DNA of 7,710 bases from Bacteroidales bacterium (GTDB lineage Bacteria > Bacteroidota > Bacteroidia > Bacteroidales > Muribaculaceae). Under the pieces are notes generated by a model. It made no database searches and was not told the origin of the DNA. It saw nothing but the letters and a program-made list of their open reading frames with translations. Where the stretch lies: positions 5,903 to 13,612 of the forward strand of contig JAHZGZ010000274.1 of assembly GCA_019420545.1 (NCBI GenBank), in the 5' to 3' direction. Within the stretch, counting starts at the first letter, position 1, and every line of letters begins with the position of its first letter. Shown here piece by piece: positions 1-5,642 of the stretch. A program made the position numbers and the translations under genes.

Positions 1-755
1 TGTTCCAAAGTGAGTGCAGGATCTATATTGACTACCTTCTGAAGATTCTGCGTAAACACAAAACTATTTACACCCTCCAGCAGCACGGTCGTTTCCGGTA
101 CGGAGTTGTCCTTCCTGGCATATCTCTCTCCGTCAAAGTAGACATAGGAACAGCAGAGAAGACGATTGAGGAGTTCTGCGAACCATACCGGACACCCCTC
201 GCTGTTCCCGAGCGTGAATTTCTTTTGAGTGGAATCAAGACCATAGAGTTGCACGATGTCTGATTCATCGGTAACGAACTGCTCACCCTCCACAGCAAAA
301 GTCCAATTGCTATCCTTAAACCCACCTGGTACGCGGAAATCGAAGAATCTCTGCATACCGTCAATGAAGAACACGGCATCCTTACGGTGTCGGTTGTTGT
401 TCATTGAATATTGAATAAGTGTAGTATTATTGAGTATTATTGGGTCATCGGTTATGCGGAAAACATTGCTTGTCATTCCATTTATTTTTAAGGAATAGTA
501 TCCCGCAGACGGAGAGAGTACGGCAAAGCGCACCTCTATTGATTCATTTATAGTCCAAACAGAAGTTTCAATTACTGTTAACAAAACATGATTAGGTTCT
601 GAATACAACTCCCAATCACCATCTTCCTCATTGGGCGCACAGAGAAGTTCTATCAGAATCTGGTCGGTGGGCGCAAATGTCTGAATATAGCGGCTATCTA
701 TCCCATCACGTTTGTGATGAGAAAAAAACAGCGGAGTGAATGGACTCAATATCAT
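1..755 (-). CDS. Phage tail protein, N-terminal part (3' end outside window)
   Basis: Translation from the ATG at 753-755, which overlaps the stop of the large tail gene as ATGA, stays open to the left edge for 251 codons. The frame was read by hand. The N-terminus is MILSPFTPLFFSHHKRDG, with no signal peptide. Residues 20-110 look beta-rich (TFAPTDQILIEL at 26-37; SVWTINESIEVRFAVLSP at 65-82). Residues 127-165 contain AVFFIDGMQRFFDF and VPGGFKDSNWTF. Residues 182-220 contain LGNSEGCPVWFAELLNRLL and YFDGERYARKD. I recall this protein type directly after the large tail protein in Bacteroidales prophages, but it has no named function that I know. Coupling and order support a tail-tip or baseplate component expressed in step with its neighbour. 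Confidence 0.75.
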   Translation of the reverse strand, partial: MILSPFTPLFFSHHKRDGIDSRYIQTFAPTDQILIELLCAPNEEDGDWELYSEPNHVLLTVIETSVWTINESIEVRFAVLSPSAGYYSLKINGMTSNVFRITDDPIILNNTTLIQYSMNNNRHRKDAVFFIDGMQRFFDFRVPGGFKDSNWTFAVEGEQFVTDESDIVQLYGLDSTQKKFTLGNSEGCPVWFAELLNRLLCCSYVYFDGERYARKDNSVPETTVLLEGVNSFVFTQNLQKVVNIDPALTLE

Positions 756-3328
756 AATTCTATATCCTTTACAAGTAATTTGAATTTGATCGCTTCTGCT
801 CGGGCAAAAAGAATCCTACATTCGGATATATACCCATAGTACGTTATCCCCATAGATGACACTTTGTAAAGAGCTGTCGGATCAATGGGTGTATCAATAT
901 CGCCGGTAATGAACTCCACAGTGCCGACGGTAAACAACTGGTTCATCAGTTGAATATCTGTATTACCACGTACTCCATCCACTGCAACATCTGTGTTGCC
1001 GTCAAACGAAGCGAATTTTAGCATGTTATTATTTTGAATCGCCGAGAGGTATCCTTCATTGGCTTTCACACAACGGAAAGGGGCATATTCCCCGTTAAAG
1101 ACACTATCAGATAACGCGCCGGTAATCGCAACACTGCGGTCAATAGCAAGTGATTTAATTGTTCCCGCAGCATCTCCATTGTTCCCGCTACCATCGTTGG
1201 TAATCGGAGTTTCAACAGTTTTACAATGGACAAAGAATACTGCATTATCGCTCTTATTGTCAGTTGTATCCTTTGCCCTTTCCTGAGACATAAACTCAAG
1301 GCCATAACAGTCCGCCCTGTATTTACTCTTTAATTCTATCTTTTTTTCATTAAGATCTATACCGGTAGTGAACTGGGCAGAGAAATTCCATTCGTCACGG
1401 CCACATTCAGCCTCATATTCTTGCTTGTCATATCCGGCTATTACAGTCGAAAATATAAAGTCGTTATTGGTCGAATATTGTAACTCCCGAACATTGTCTA
1501 TTTCGATGATACGCTCTACGTCATACATGGATGAGCGAGGCATAAAGAACACGTCCTGCTCATCCTGCGCGCAGTTAGCAACATCTCCCTCATAACCTTG
1601 TAACTCCCATTCATCGTTCACGAAATAACCTTGCCCAGATGTTTCATCGATAAAAACTTTATCATTCCTGGCTTTATTGGTAGTTTCATCATTATATTCT
1701 TTCCAATCATCTATGTTATTGGTTGCAGGCCATCTCGTATAAAAATTACCATTGTTGTTGTTATAAACCGCAAATACACCGTGCGTTGACATAAATATTA
1801 AATCACTGATATTTGCAGCCGGGCACTCCTCGTGAAGAATTGGATTCATCGTGATATTCCACGTACCAGAAAACATCTGTGTTCCAACAAATCTGCTCCT
1901 CTTTAATTCTCCAAGATGGTAGCTATAACCAAACACAGCCTGCATCCATTCGCAAAAATCATTGAAAGTTGTATAGAGTTTTGCCATCGGTAGTCCTCGG
2001 ACACTCTCTGCCGCGAGTATATAAGTTTTACTCATACGCGCATCAGTGTCAGTAATATGCGGATTTATACGTATTCGGTTATCACAGATTTTGTCAAGGA
2101 GAGCTTTTGCCAATGATTTTGGAGAAATAGCATCTATACCGATTGTCTTTGCTCTACTTACCCAACTCGTTTGGATTTTTGATTTAACGGAAAATGAGGG
2201 GCTACCATCGGTAATGATTATATTGGACTGAAATGTATATACAAGAGACAGTTTATCACCTGCCTTGAGATCGTTAAACTTAAACTTGTTTTTGTACAAG
2301 TATAACGCAGGAAAATCTTTTTGATTCCAGAACCAAGCCCATAAAGCACAATCCGAAATGATCCAATCATTTGCAACATTGCCAAATGGCATTACTGCGA
2401 ATATCGTTCCGGATTCCAAGGCTACTATATCTTTTTTGCCGACAATAGCCCATGACCCTCCTGTTGCTGTGGGATATCTCTTTTTTAATGCTTCAAGAGA
2501 TGTATAGGTGCCTAAAAATTTAGATTTAGGATATGCGTCATCGTCATCGCCAGAGCAGTGAAATACGGTTGCGACTGTACTTGATGCTCCAGAACTGTTT
2601 GTTCTGACAAGATATATGTCTGCAATTTCATTTTTAGCAAATGGAGAGCACGTGAACTCAGTATTGATTTCAATACTGAGTTCAAGGCTATTTACATCGT
2701 GCTTTACTTCAATGAAGCTATCATTACCACCGGTGTCTTGATCATGGTAAACTATTGGGCTGTTCTCGTAAACCTCTCCATCTCCATCTATGTATGTCGG
2801 TACTAATTTATTCTCGTTTTTGTGGAGGGTTACATACTGCCCATTTAAGCTATTTGCTCCATCTCCAGCGATAACGTGCTGTACCATATTCGACATCGCT
2901 ATACGGTCATAATTCAGGGTGTCTGACACGGGCAAATCGTGACCGACAACGAACTCATATTTTGTGCTTTTGCGTGCTTTGATTGATGCAGCAAGACTGT
3001 CGTCAATACAGTTGGCATTAAGTACATAGTCAGTCCATGACAAAGATGATATATCAAGCGGAAATTCAAACCTTTTTTCCCACTCCCAGCGGTCGGTAAT
3101 TGTATAAAATTTCAGAATAATCTTAGCCTTGAGTCCATCACGCAGATATGCAGACATAATTAGTTTGTAAGCTCGATTTACAAACTGAAACTGAGAAGTA
3201 AATGAACGTGTAATGCCACTATAATCTACTCGCTTATATACACATAGAATCTCATCCCAATTTCTTATGTCATCGGGACCGAGTTCGTTATCTTTGCCGT
3301 CAATTTCTAAAATATATTTTGTGAGCAT
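752..3328 (-). CDS. Large phage tail protein, probable distal tail/baseplate type
   Basis: The preferred start is the ATG at 3326-3328 (858 aa). An in-frame ATG at 3401-3403 would give 883 aa, but its extra 25 residues lack the character of the rest, and related proteins as I recall them begin directly with a KYILEIDGK-like strand. Residues 1-150 are a beta-rich N-terminal domain (RNWDEI, SFTSQFQFVNRAY, DRWEWEKRF, NCIDDSLAA) that I associate with Bacteroidales phage tail proteins. Residues about 273-305 carry a tail-fibre-like motif, GTYTSLEALKKRYP and GSWAIVG. Residues about 392-475 include a helical stretch (SLAKALLDKIC), and a second aromatic, Asn-rich insertion lies at about 516-580. The C-terminus (LFARAEAIKFKLLVKDIEL) is followed by the next gene through an ATGA overlap. 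It probably sits at the tail tip. Exact assignment (distal tail, hub or fibre) is uncertain. Confidence 0.75.
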   Translation of the reverse strand: MLTKYILEIDGKDNELGPDDIRNWDEILCVYKRVDYSGITRSFTSQFQFVNRAYKLIMSAYLRDGLKAKIILKFYTITDRWEWEKRFEFPLDISSLSWTDYVLNANCIDDSLAASIKARKSTKYEFVVGHDLPVSDTLNYDRIAMSNMVQHVIAGDGANSLNGQYVTLHKNENKLVPTYIDGDGEVYENSPIVYHDQDTGGNDSFIEVKHDVNSLELSIEINTEFTCSPFAKNEIADIYLVRTNSSGASSTVATVFHCSGDDDDAYPKSKFLGTYTSLEALKKRYPTATGGSWAIVGKKDIVALESGTIFAVMPFGNVANDWIISDCALWAWFWNQKDFPALYLYKNKFKFNDLKAGDKLSLVYTFQSNIIITDGSPSFSVKSKIQTSWVSRAKTIGIDAISPKSLAKALLDKICDNRIRINPHITDTDARMSKTYILAAESVRGLPMAKLYTTFNDFCEWMQAVFGYSYHLGELKRSRFVGTQMFSGTWNITMNPILHEECPAANISDLIFMSTHGVFAVYNNNNGNFYTRWPATNNIDDWKEYNDETTNKARNDKVFIDETSGQGYFVNDEWELQGYEGDVANCAQDEQDVFFMPRSSMYDVERIIEIDNVRELQYSTNNDFIFSTVIAGYDKQEYEAECGRDEWNFSAQFTTGIDLNEKKIELKSKYRADCYGLEFMSQERAKDTTDNKSDNAVFFVHCKTVETPITNDGSGNNGDAAGTIKSLAIDRSVAITGALSDSVFNGEYAPFRCVKANEGYLSAIQNNNMLKFASFDGNTDVAVDGVRGNTDIQLMNQLFTVGTVEFITGDIDTPIDPTALYKVSSMGITYYGYISECRILFARAEAIKFKLLVKDIEL
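2653..2684. repeat. Perfect 14-bp inverted repeat inside the large tail gene
   Basis: TGAACTCAGTATTG (2653-2666) and its exact reverse complement (2671-2684) flank a four-base ATTT loop. It lies wholly in coding sequence and encodes about LELSIEINTEF, an alternating hydrophobic-polar beta strand. No T-tract follows on either strand, so it is not a terminator. It could form an mRNA hairpin or a cruciform. Confidence 0.8.
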
Positions 3329-3345
3329 GGTTTTGGTCTTTTTCG

Positions 3346-3380
3346 CAAAAGTAGGCCAATACCACACACGTTCAGCCAAA
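3346..3380 (-). promoter_or_regulatory. Possible promoter for the large tail gene
   Basis: On the minus strand TACTTTTG (3353-3346) matches the Bacteroides -7 consensus TAnnTTTG exactly. The nearest TTTG upstream (3380-3377) is 23 nt away, longer than the usual 19-21, so the -33 part is weak. Transcription would start near 3339, a few bases before the ATG at 3328. If real, it supports that start and lets the distal tail genes be expressed separately from the tape measure unit. Confidence 0.35.
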
Positions 3381-3406
3381 TGGCAAAAAAACTGAATTTT
3401 CATAAA

Positions 3407-3451
3407 GGCGCATAATGCCGTCTAACTCTTTGAGCCATCGCATTATGCGTC
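3407..3451. repeat. Inverted repeat of two near-palindromic sites between cassette and tail gene
   Basis: Bases 3407-3418 pair with 3440-3451 over 12 bp with one G-T pair, leaving a 21-nt loop. Each arm contains a near-palindrome: CGCATAATGCC (3409-3419) and CGCATTATGCG (3439-3449), starting exactly 30 bp apart. Read on the minus strand, the hairpin is followed by TTTATG, a weak T-tract. It could be a terminator for the accessory genes or a pair of operator sites on one DNA face. The sequence does not decide between them. Confidence 0.5.
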
Positions 3452-3475
3452 ATAATTAGCCTTAAAATCGAAATG

Positions 3476-3769
3476 TCATGGGAGCATTTTTGAGGGACAT
3501 ATGACTACATCTCCAGCGATATAGTCATACTGGCCTATGGCCCGGTGCAGATGCGCTATTGCAGAGGCGATCCGGTTACATCCTTTGGAGAATTTCCCCT
3601 CCTCATTGACAATCATAATCTGCTCATCGTTGAGTTTCACAATCTCAATATAGCCATCTACATATTTCTGCACCTCTGCAAGTTTAAACTCCTTGCCGTT
3701 CGCGGGGCTGATTTGGCTTACCTCACACTTTTCAGTGATGAGGTAAGCGTTGACAGGTAGAAGTTCCAT
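3476..3769 (-). CDS. DUF3846-like small protein
   Basis: This 97-aa protein starts at ATG 3767-3769, sharing one base with the preceding TGA, and ends at TGA 3476-3478. It fits the DUF3846 pattern as I remember it: YVDGYIEIVKL (36-46), IVNEEGK (53-59), an Asn followed by small residues (65-70), and YIAGDVVIC (83-91). DUF3846 proteins are short and occur in many phages and plasmids, with unknown function. No signal peptide or membrane segment is visible. Translation probably depends on termination of the DUF2693-like gene. A strong hairpin lies inside codons 8-18 and may influence expression. This is the last gene of the cassette before the 3407-3451 inverted repeat. Confidence 0.75.
   Translation of the reverse strand: MELLPVNAYLITEKCEVSQISPANGKEFKLAEVQKYVDGYIEIVKLNDEQIMIVNEEGKFSKGCNRIASAIAHLHRAIGQYDYIAGDVVICPSKMLP
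3716..3748 (-). repeat. Strong inverted repeat inside the 5' end of the DUF3846-like gene
   Basis: GCTTACCTCA (3716-3725) is the exact reverse complement of 3739-3748. Inside it, CACT (3726-3729) pairs with AGTG (3734-3737) around a TTTC loop, leaving one bulged base at 3738. The 14-bp stem covers nt 22-54 of the reading frame. Formation in mRNA just after a coupled start codon is likely on base pairing alone; its role is unknown. Confidence 0.6.
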
Positions 3770-4101
3770 CAGATTGCGCAGATAAGGTTCTCGACTTTGA
3801 AACAGCGGAAGGAGTTCTTCTCAATGTCAAAGTAAGCCATTGTCTTGTAGGAGGGCTTGGTTACTTTCTTGCCTCCGAGGGTGGCACCGGCAGGCACATT
3901 CTTGAGGGTTCCCATAGCCTTGCGTATGGAGCCGTCGGCTTTGGTGTAGTAAAATGTCACAACGCCCTCGCGCATGGCTTTAGCGAGGCGGTAGAGCTGC
4001 CAGGCTTTTATCATGCAGATACGCCAAGCCTGCTTGGTGGCTTTCCAGAGTTGCCATGCGTACTTCATCACTCTCACGCGGAAATTGTTCTTCTTATCCA
4101 T
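3769..4101 (-). CDS. DUF2693-like (WYL_2, SH3-like barrel) small protein
   Basis: This 110-aa protein starts at ATG 4099-4101 and ends at TGA 3769-3771. Residues about 43-110 match the DUF2693/WYL_2 pattern as I know it: GVVTFYYTKADGSIRKAMGT, then a Gly/Lys loop, then YFDIEKNSFRCFKVENL, consistent with an SH3-like beta barrel. The family is frequent in Bacteroidales phages and mobile elements, has no settled function, and is thought to bind nucleic acid or other ligands. Residues 1-42 form a basic, Trp-rich helical region with three AW units: AWQLWK at 15-20, AWRICM at 25-30 and AWQLYR at 33-38. The gene has its own promoter candidate upstream. Its stop overlaps the next start by one base (TGATG), so the two genes are coupled. 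No Shine-Dalgarno is seen; the leader has CCACCACCAATT. Confidence 0.8.
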   Translation of the reverse strand: MDKKNNFRVRVMKYAWQLWKATKQAWRICMIKAWQLYRLAKAMREGVVTFYYTKADGSIRKAMGTLKNVPAGATLGGKKVTKPSYKTMAYFDIEKNSFRCFKVENLICAI

Positions 4102-4147
4102 AATTGGTGGTGGTTATTGGTTTGACTTGTAGTATTTTATTATGTTG

Positions 4148-4179
4148 TAAAGTTAGCCATTATTTACGATAGACACAAA
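4148..4179 (-). promoter_or_regulatory. Bacteroidota-type promoter for the DUF2693-DUF3846 gene pair
   Basis: On the minus strand a TTTG (4179-4176) is followed after exactly 20 nt by TAACTTTA (4155-4148). The known Bacteroides consensus is TTTG at -33 and TAnnTTTG at -7, about 19-21 nt apart, so only the last base deviates. Transcription would start near 4141 and leave a leader of about 40 nt before the ATG at 4101. Confidence 0.6.
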
Positions 4180-4230
4180 CAGAATGGCCACCATTTAACG
4201 TCTGATTTACACCACTTTGCCACCTTAACA
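4156..4230. repeat. Three degenerate direct repeats around the promoter (possible operators)
   Basis: On the plus strand GCCATTATTTACG (4156-4168), GCCACCATTTAACG (4187-4200) and GCCACCTTAACA (4219-4230) start 31 and 32 bp apart, about three helical turns. The first lies between the two promoter boxes and the others upstream of the -33 box. The third copy lacks two bases. This spacing is what repeated binding of one regulator would give, but the repeats are short and A/T-rich, so chance is possible. Confidence 0.35.
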
Positions 4231-4242
4231 TTTACTGACGTT

Positions 4243-4716
4243 TTACCCCTCAAGTGCCTCACGAAGCATCTTGCGACCATTGCTGATTCTGCTCATGACG
4301 GTGCCTTTGGGTATCCCGAGCATCTTTGAAATCTCATCGTAGTTGTAACCTTTGGCATACAATATCACACACTCTATGGCAACAGACTTTCTCGCACACT
4401 CCCGGACAGTCGAGAGTATGTGAGAAATGGTCATATCCTGCTCCGCAGTCAGCGGTGAGGCATAGGAATAATCATCATCCATTCCGGTAAACGGCACACA
4501 CTTTCGCCGGTTGTATTGGGTAATGAATGTGTTTCTCATAACCGTTAGGGCCCACGGTCGGAAATCTTTCCGCGAGTCAAACCTATCACGGCTCCTTAGT
4601 ATCTTCTCAATCGTTTCGCTGGCGAGATCTTCTGCGTCATATTCATTCGGACAAAATAGCAGTGCTTTTTTGCGGAGCCACGTGATATTGTCAACAACAA
4701 GGTGTTCTATATTCAT
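4243..4716 (-). CDS. ECF-type RNA polymerase sigma factor (sigma-70 family)
   Basis: This 157-aa protein has the two-domain layout and length of ECF sigma factors. Sigma region 2 covers about residues 9-73: DAEDLASETIEKIL matches the region 2.1-2.2 pattern, and FRPWALTVMRNTFITQYNRR matches the RNA-polymerase-binding and -10-recognising helices. A linker (about 74-90) contains an acidic DDD patch. Region 4 covers about 91-155 and carries the helix-turn-helix that reads the -35 element; YDEISKMLGIPKGTVMSRIS is the classic signature. It acts in the cytoplasm by directing host core polymerase to selected promoters. The ATG at 4714-4716 sits 8 nt after the basic 74-aa gene, with an A/T-rich leader and no Shine-Dalgarno. 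No membrane anti-sigma gene is adjacent. No clear terminator follows. Its target promoters are unknown. Confidence 0.93.
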   Translation of the reverse strand: MNIEHLVVDNITWLRKKALLFCPNEYDAEDLASETIEKILRSRDRFDSRKDFRPWALTVMRNTFITQYNRRKCVPFTGMDDDYSYASPLTAEQDMTISHILSTVRECARKSVAIECVILYAKGYNYDEISKMLGIPKGTVMSRISNGRKMLREALEG

Positions 4717-4724
4717 TGTCCAAT

Positions 4725-4949
4725 TTATTTGAATTGGAACACCCTGCGCAATATATGCGCGTCTTTCTCGGCCTCTGCTCTCATTCGCCGGGCGTTGTAG
4801 TGCATACGGTCTATGGCATCATCTATCGAACGAGAGCGATTCTTTAGGCTCTTCCTGATGATTGCCAACTCTGAGAGGATAATGTCGCATTTCCTCTCTA
4901 CTCGTTCAAGTCTTGACTGCTTGTGTTTTTTGTTTTTTCGGTTGTTCAT
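4725..4949 (-). CDS. Small highly basic helical protein upstream of the sigma factor
   Basis: The preferred start is the ATG at 4947-4949, giving 74 aa ending at TAA 4725-4727. A longer version would need a TTG at 4980-4982 and would add an unlikely leader. The protein has 22 Lys/Arg against 10 Asp/Glu. Residues 1-20 form a basic tail (RKNKKHK near the N-terminus). The rest is predicted by eye to be helical, with hydrophobic residues spaced as in a coiled coil (IILSELAII at 23-31) and a second basic helix at 48-69. It has no membrane segment, so it is not a classical membrane anti-sigma factor. It lies only 8 nt upstream of the sigma gene and is surely co-transcribed. It could bind nucleic acid or the sigma factor, but no family is recognised. 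Confidence 0.65.
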   Translation of the reverse strand: MNNRKNKKHKQSRLERVERKCDIILSELAIIRKSLKNRSRSIDDAIDRMHYNARRMRAEAEKDAHILRRVFQFK

Positions 4950-4974
4950 AACTCTTGCGGTTTTGCAAGGAGTT
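4950..4974 (-). promoter_or_regulatory. Hairpin abutting the start codon of the 74-aa gene
   Basis: The minus strand has AACTC(C)TTGC, a six-base AAAACC loop and GCAAGAGTT, then immediately the ATG at 4947-4949. This is a 9-bp stem with one bulged C. In mRNA it would occupy the ribosome-binding region. No T-tract follows, so it does not look like a terminator. A role in limiting translation initiation is inference. Confidence 0.45.
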
Positions 4975-5002
4975 ACTAACAATCCGGAGATTTATTCAGT
5001 CT

Positions 5003-5041
5003 GAAATAGAAAACAGGCGCATTCATCTTGAACACGCCTGT
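5003..5041 (-). terminator. Rho-independent terminator after the tape measure unit
   Basis: Read on the minus strand, 5041-5029 pairs with 5025-5013 as a 13-bp stem with two G-U pairs and an AGA loop. The base of the stem is ACAGGCG/CGCCTGT. It is followed directly by TTTTCTATTTC. It begins 22 nt after the stop of the 192-aa gene and faces the right way to end the tape measure transcript. No comparable T-tract exists on the plus strand, so it acts in one direction. Confidence 0.85.
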
Positions 5042-5063
5042 AAAACTGTAATATGATGTGCGA

Positions 5064-5642
5064 TTACTTCTTCTTCAAAGCTGCCATCTGTGCCTTGACT
5101 TCACGGTTATGCCGTGCAACGAGATTGGCATACAATGTAGCCTTGATGGTGGCGGGGTCTATCTGGAACTTGAAATGGACCATGATCGCCGCAGTCTGTG
5201 CATCAAACTGTGCGCGGATTTTCTCACGTTCAGCGATGACTTTCTCATTTTCGGCCTCTATATCTTCAAGTTCTCGTTGTGCCTGGGCGAGTTTCGCCTG
5301 AATAATGGCTTCTACTCGGCTATCAGCCCATGAAGATGCAGACATACCATACTCAACAAGAACCTCACGCGCTCTGCCGTATTGTTTGAGTGACGCGAGA
5401 TTATTACACATCGTAAAGATGATGACGTTCATCTTTGCCTTTATCCAATCCTCGACGTGCTTGAAATAGGAACTGGTGCCGCCAGGGTCCGCTATTGACC
5501 GATATTCAAGTACAATATTGCGCGTGGCAACGGCCAGTTTGTTCGGATTCCCAACTTCATGATTGGCGAGCAACACGCTTGTATCTCCGCAAACGAGGTC
5601 AACGAATTGCGATAGGGTAAGTTGTTCGAGATTCTCTTTCAT
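5064..5642 (-). CDS. Hypothetical coiled-coil protein coupled to the tape measure gene
   Basis: This 192-aa protein starts at the ATG at 5640-5642, inside the stop of the tape measure gene (ATGA), and ends at TAA 5064-5066. The overlap decides the start. Residues 1-100 look globular and mainly helical, with Cys18 and Cys79 and no signal peptide or membrane segment. Residues about 107-150 form a charged helix rich in Glu, Ala, Gln and Lys. A conserved-looking patch with FKFQID and ARHNRE follows, and the end is very basic (ALKKK). I recall similar proteins beside tape measure genes in Bacteroidales prophages but know no function for them. Coupling suggests a tail assembly role such as a tape measure partner or chaperone, which is inference. 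The classical frameshifted chaperones usually lie upstream of the tape measure gene, so I do not call it one. It is the last gene before a strong terminator. Confidence 0.75.
   Translation of the reverse strand: MKENLEQLTLSQFVDLVCGDTSVLLANHEVGNPNKLAVATRNIVLEYRSIADPGGTSSYFKHVEDWIKAKMNVIIFTMCNNLASLKQYGRAREVLVEYGMSASSWADSRVEAIIQAKLAQAQRELEDIEAENEKVIAEREKIRAQFDAQTAAIMVHFKFQIDPATIKATLYANLVARHNREVKAQMAALKKK

Noticed and set aside
68..379. Minus-strand ORF of 103 aa at the left end
   Set aside because: It is in another frame inside the tail protein gene that is open from 755 to the edge. Its composition (Ser, Arg and Cys rich) is that of a shadow frame.
423..442. Perfect 10-bp tandem repeat AGTATTATTG twice
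   Set aside because: It is short, A/T-rich and inside an intact reading frame that encodes a plausible PIILNNTT segment; no sign of a frameshift.
704..719. 6-bp inverted repeat CATCAC/GTGATG
   Set aside because: It follows from the codons of the HHKRDG segment near the start of a tail protein and has no T-tract in the reading direction.
4197..4242. AACGTC/GACGTT inverted repeat after the sigma gene, considered as a terminator
   Set aside because: The arms are only 6 bp with a 34-nt loop and no T-tract.
5064..5642. Tail assembly chaperone with programmed frameshift
   Set aside because: The gene lies downstream of the tape measure gene, and no slippery sequence or overlapping second frame was found.
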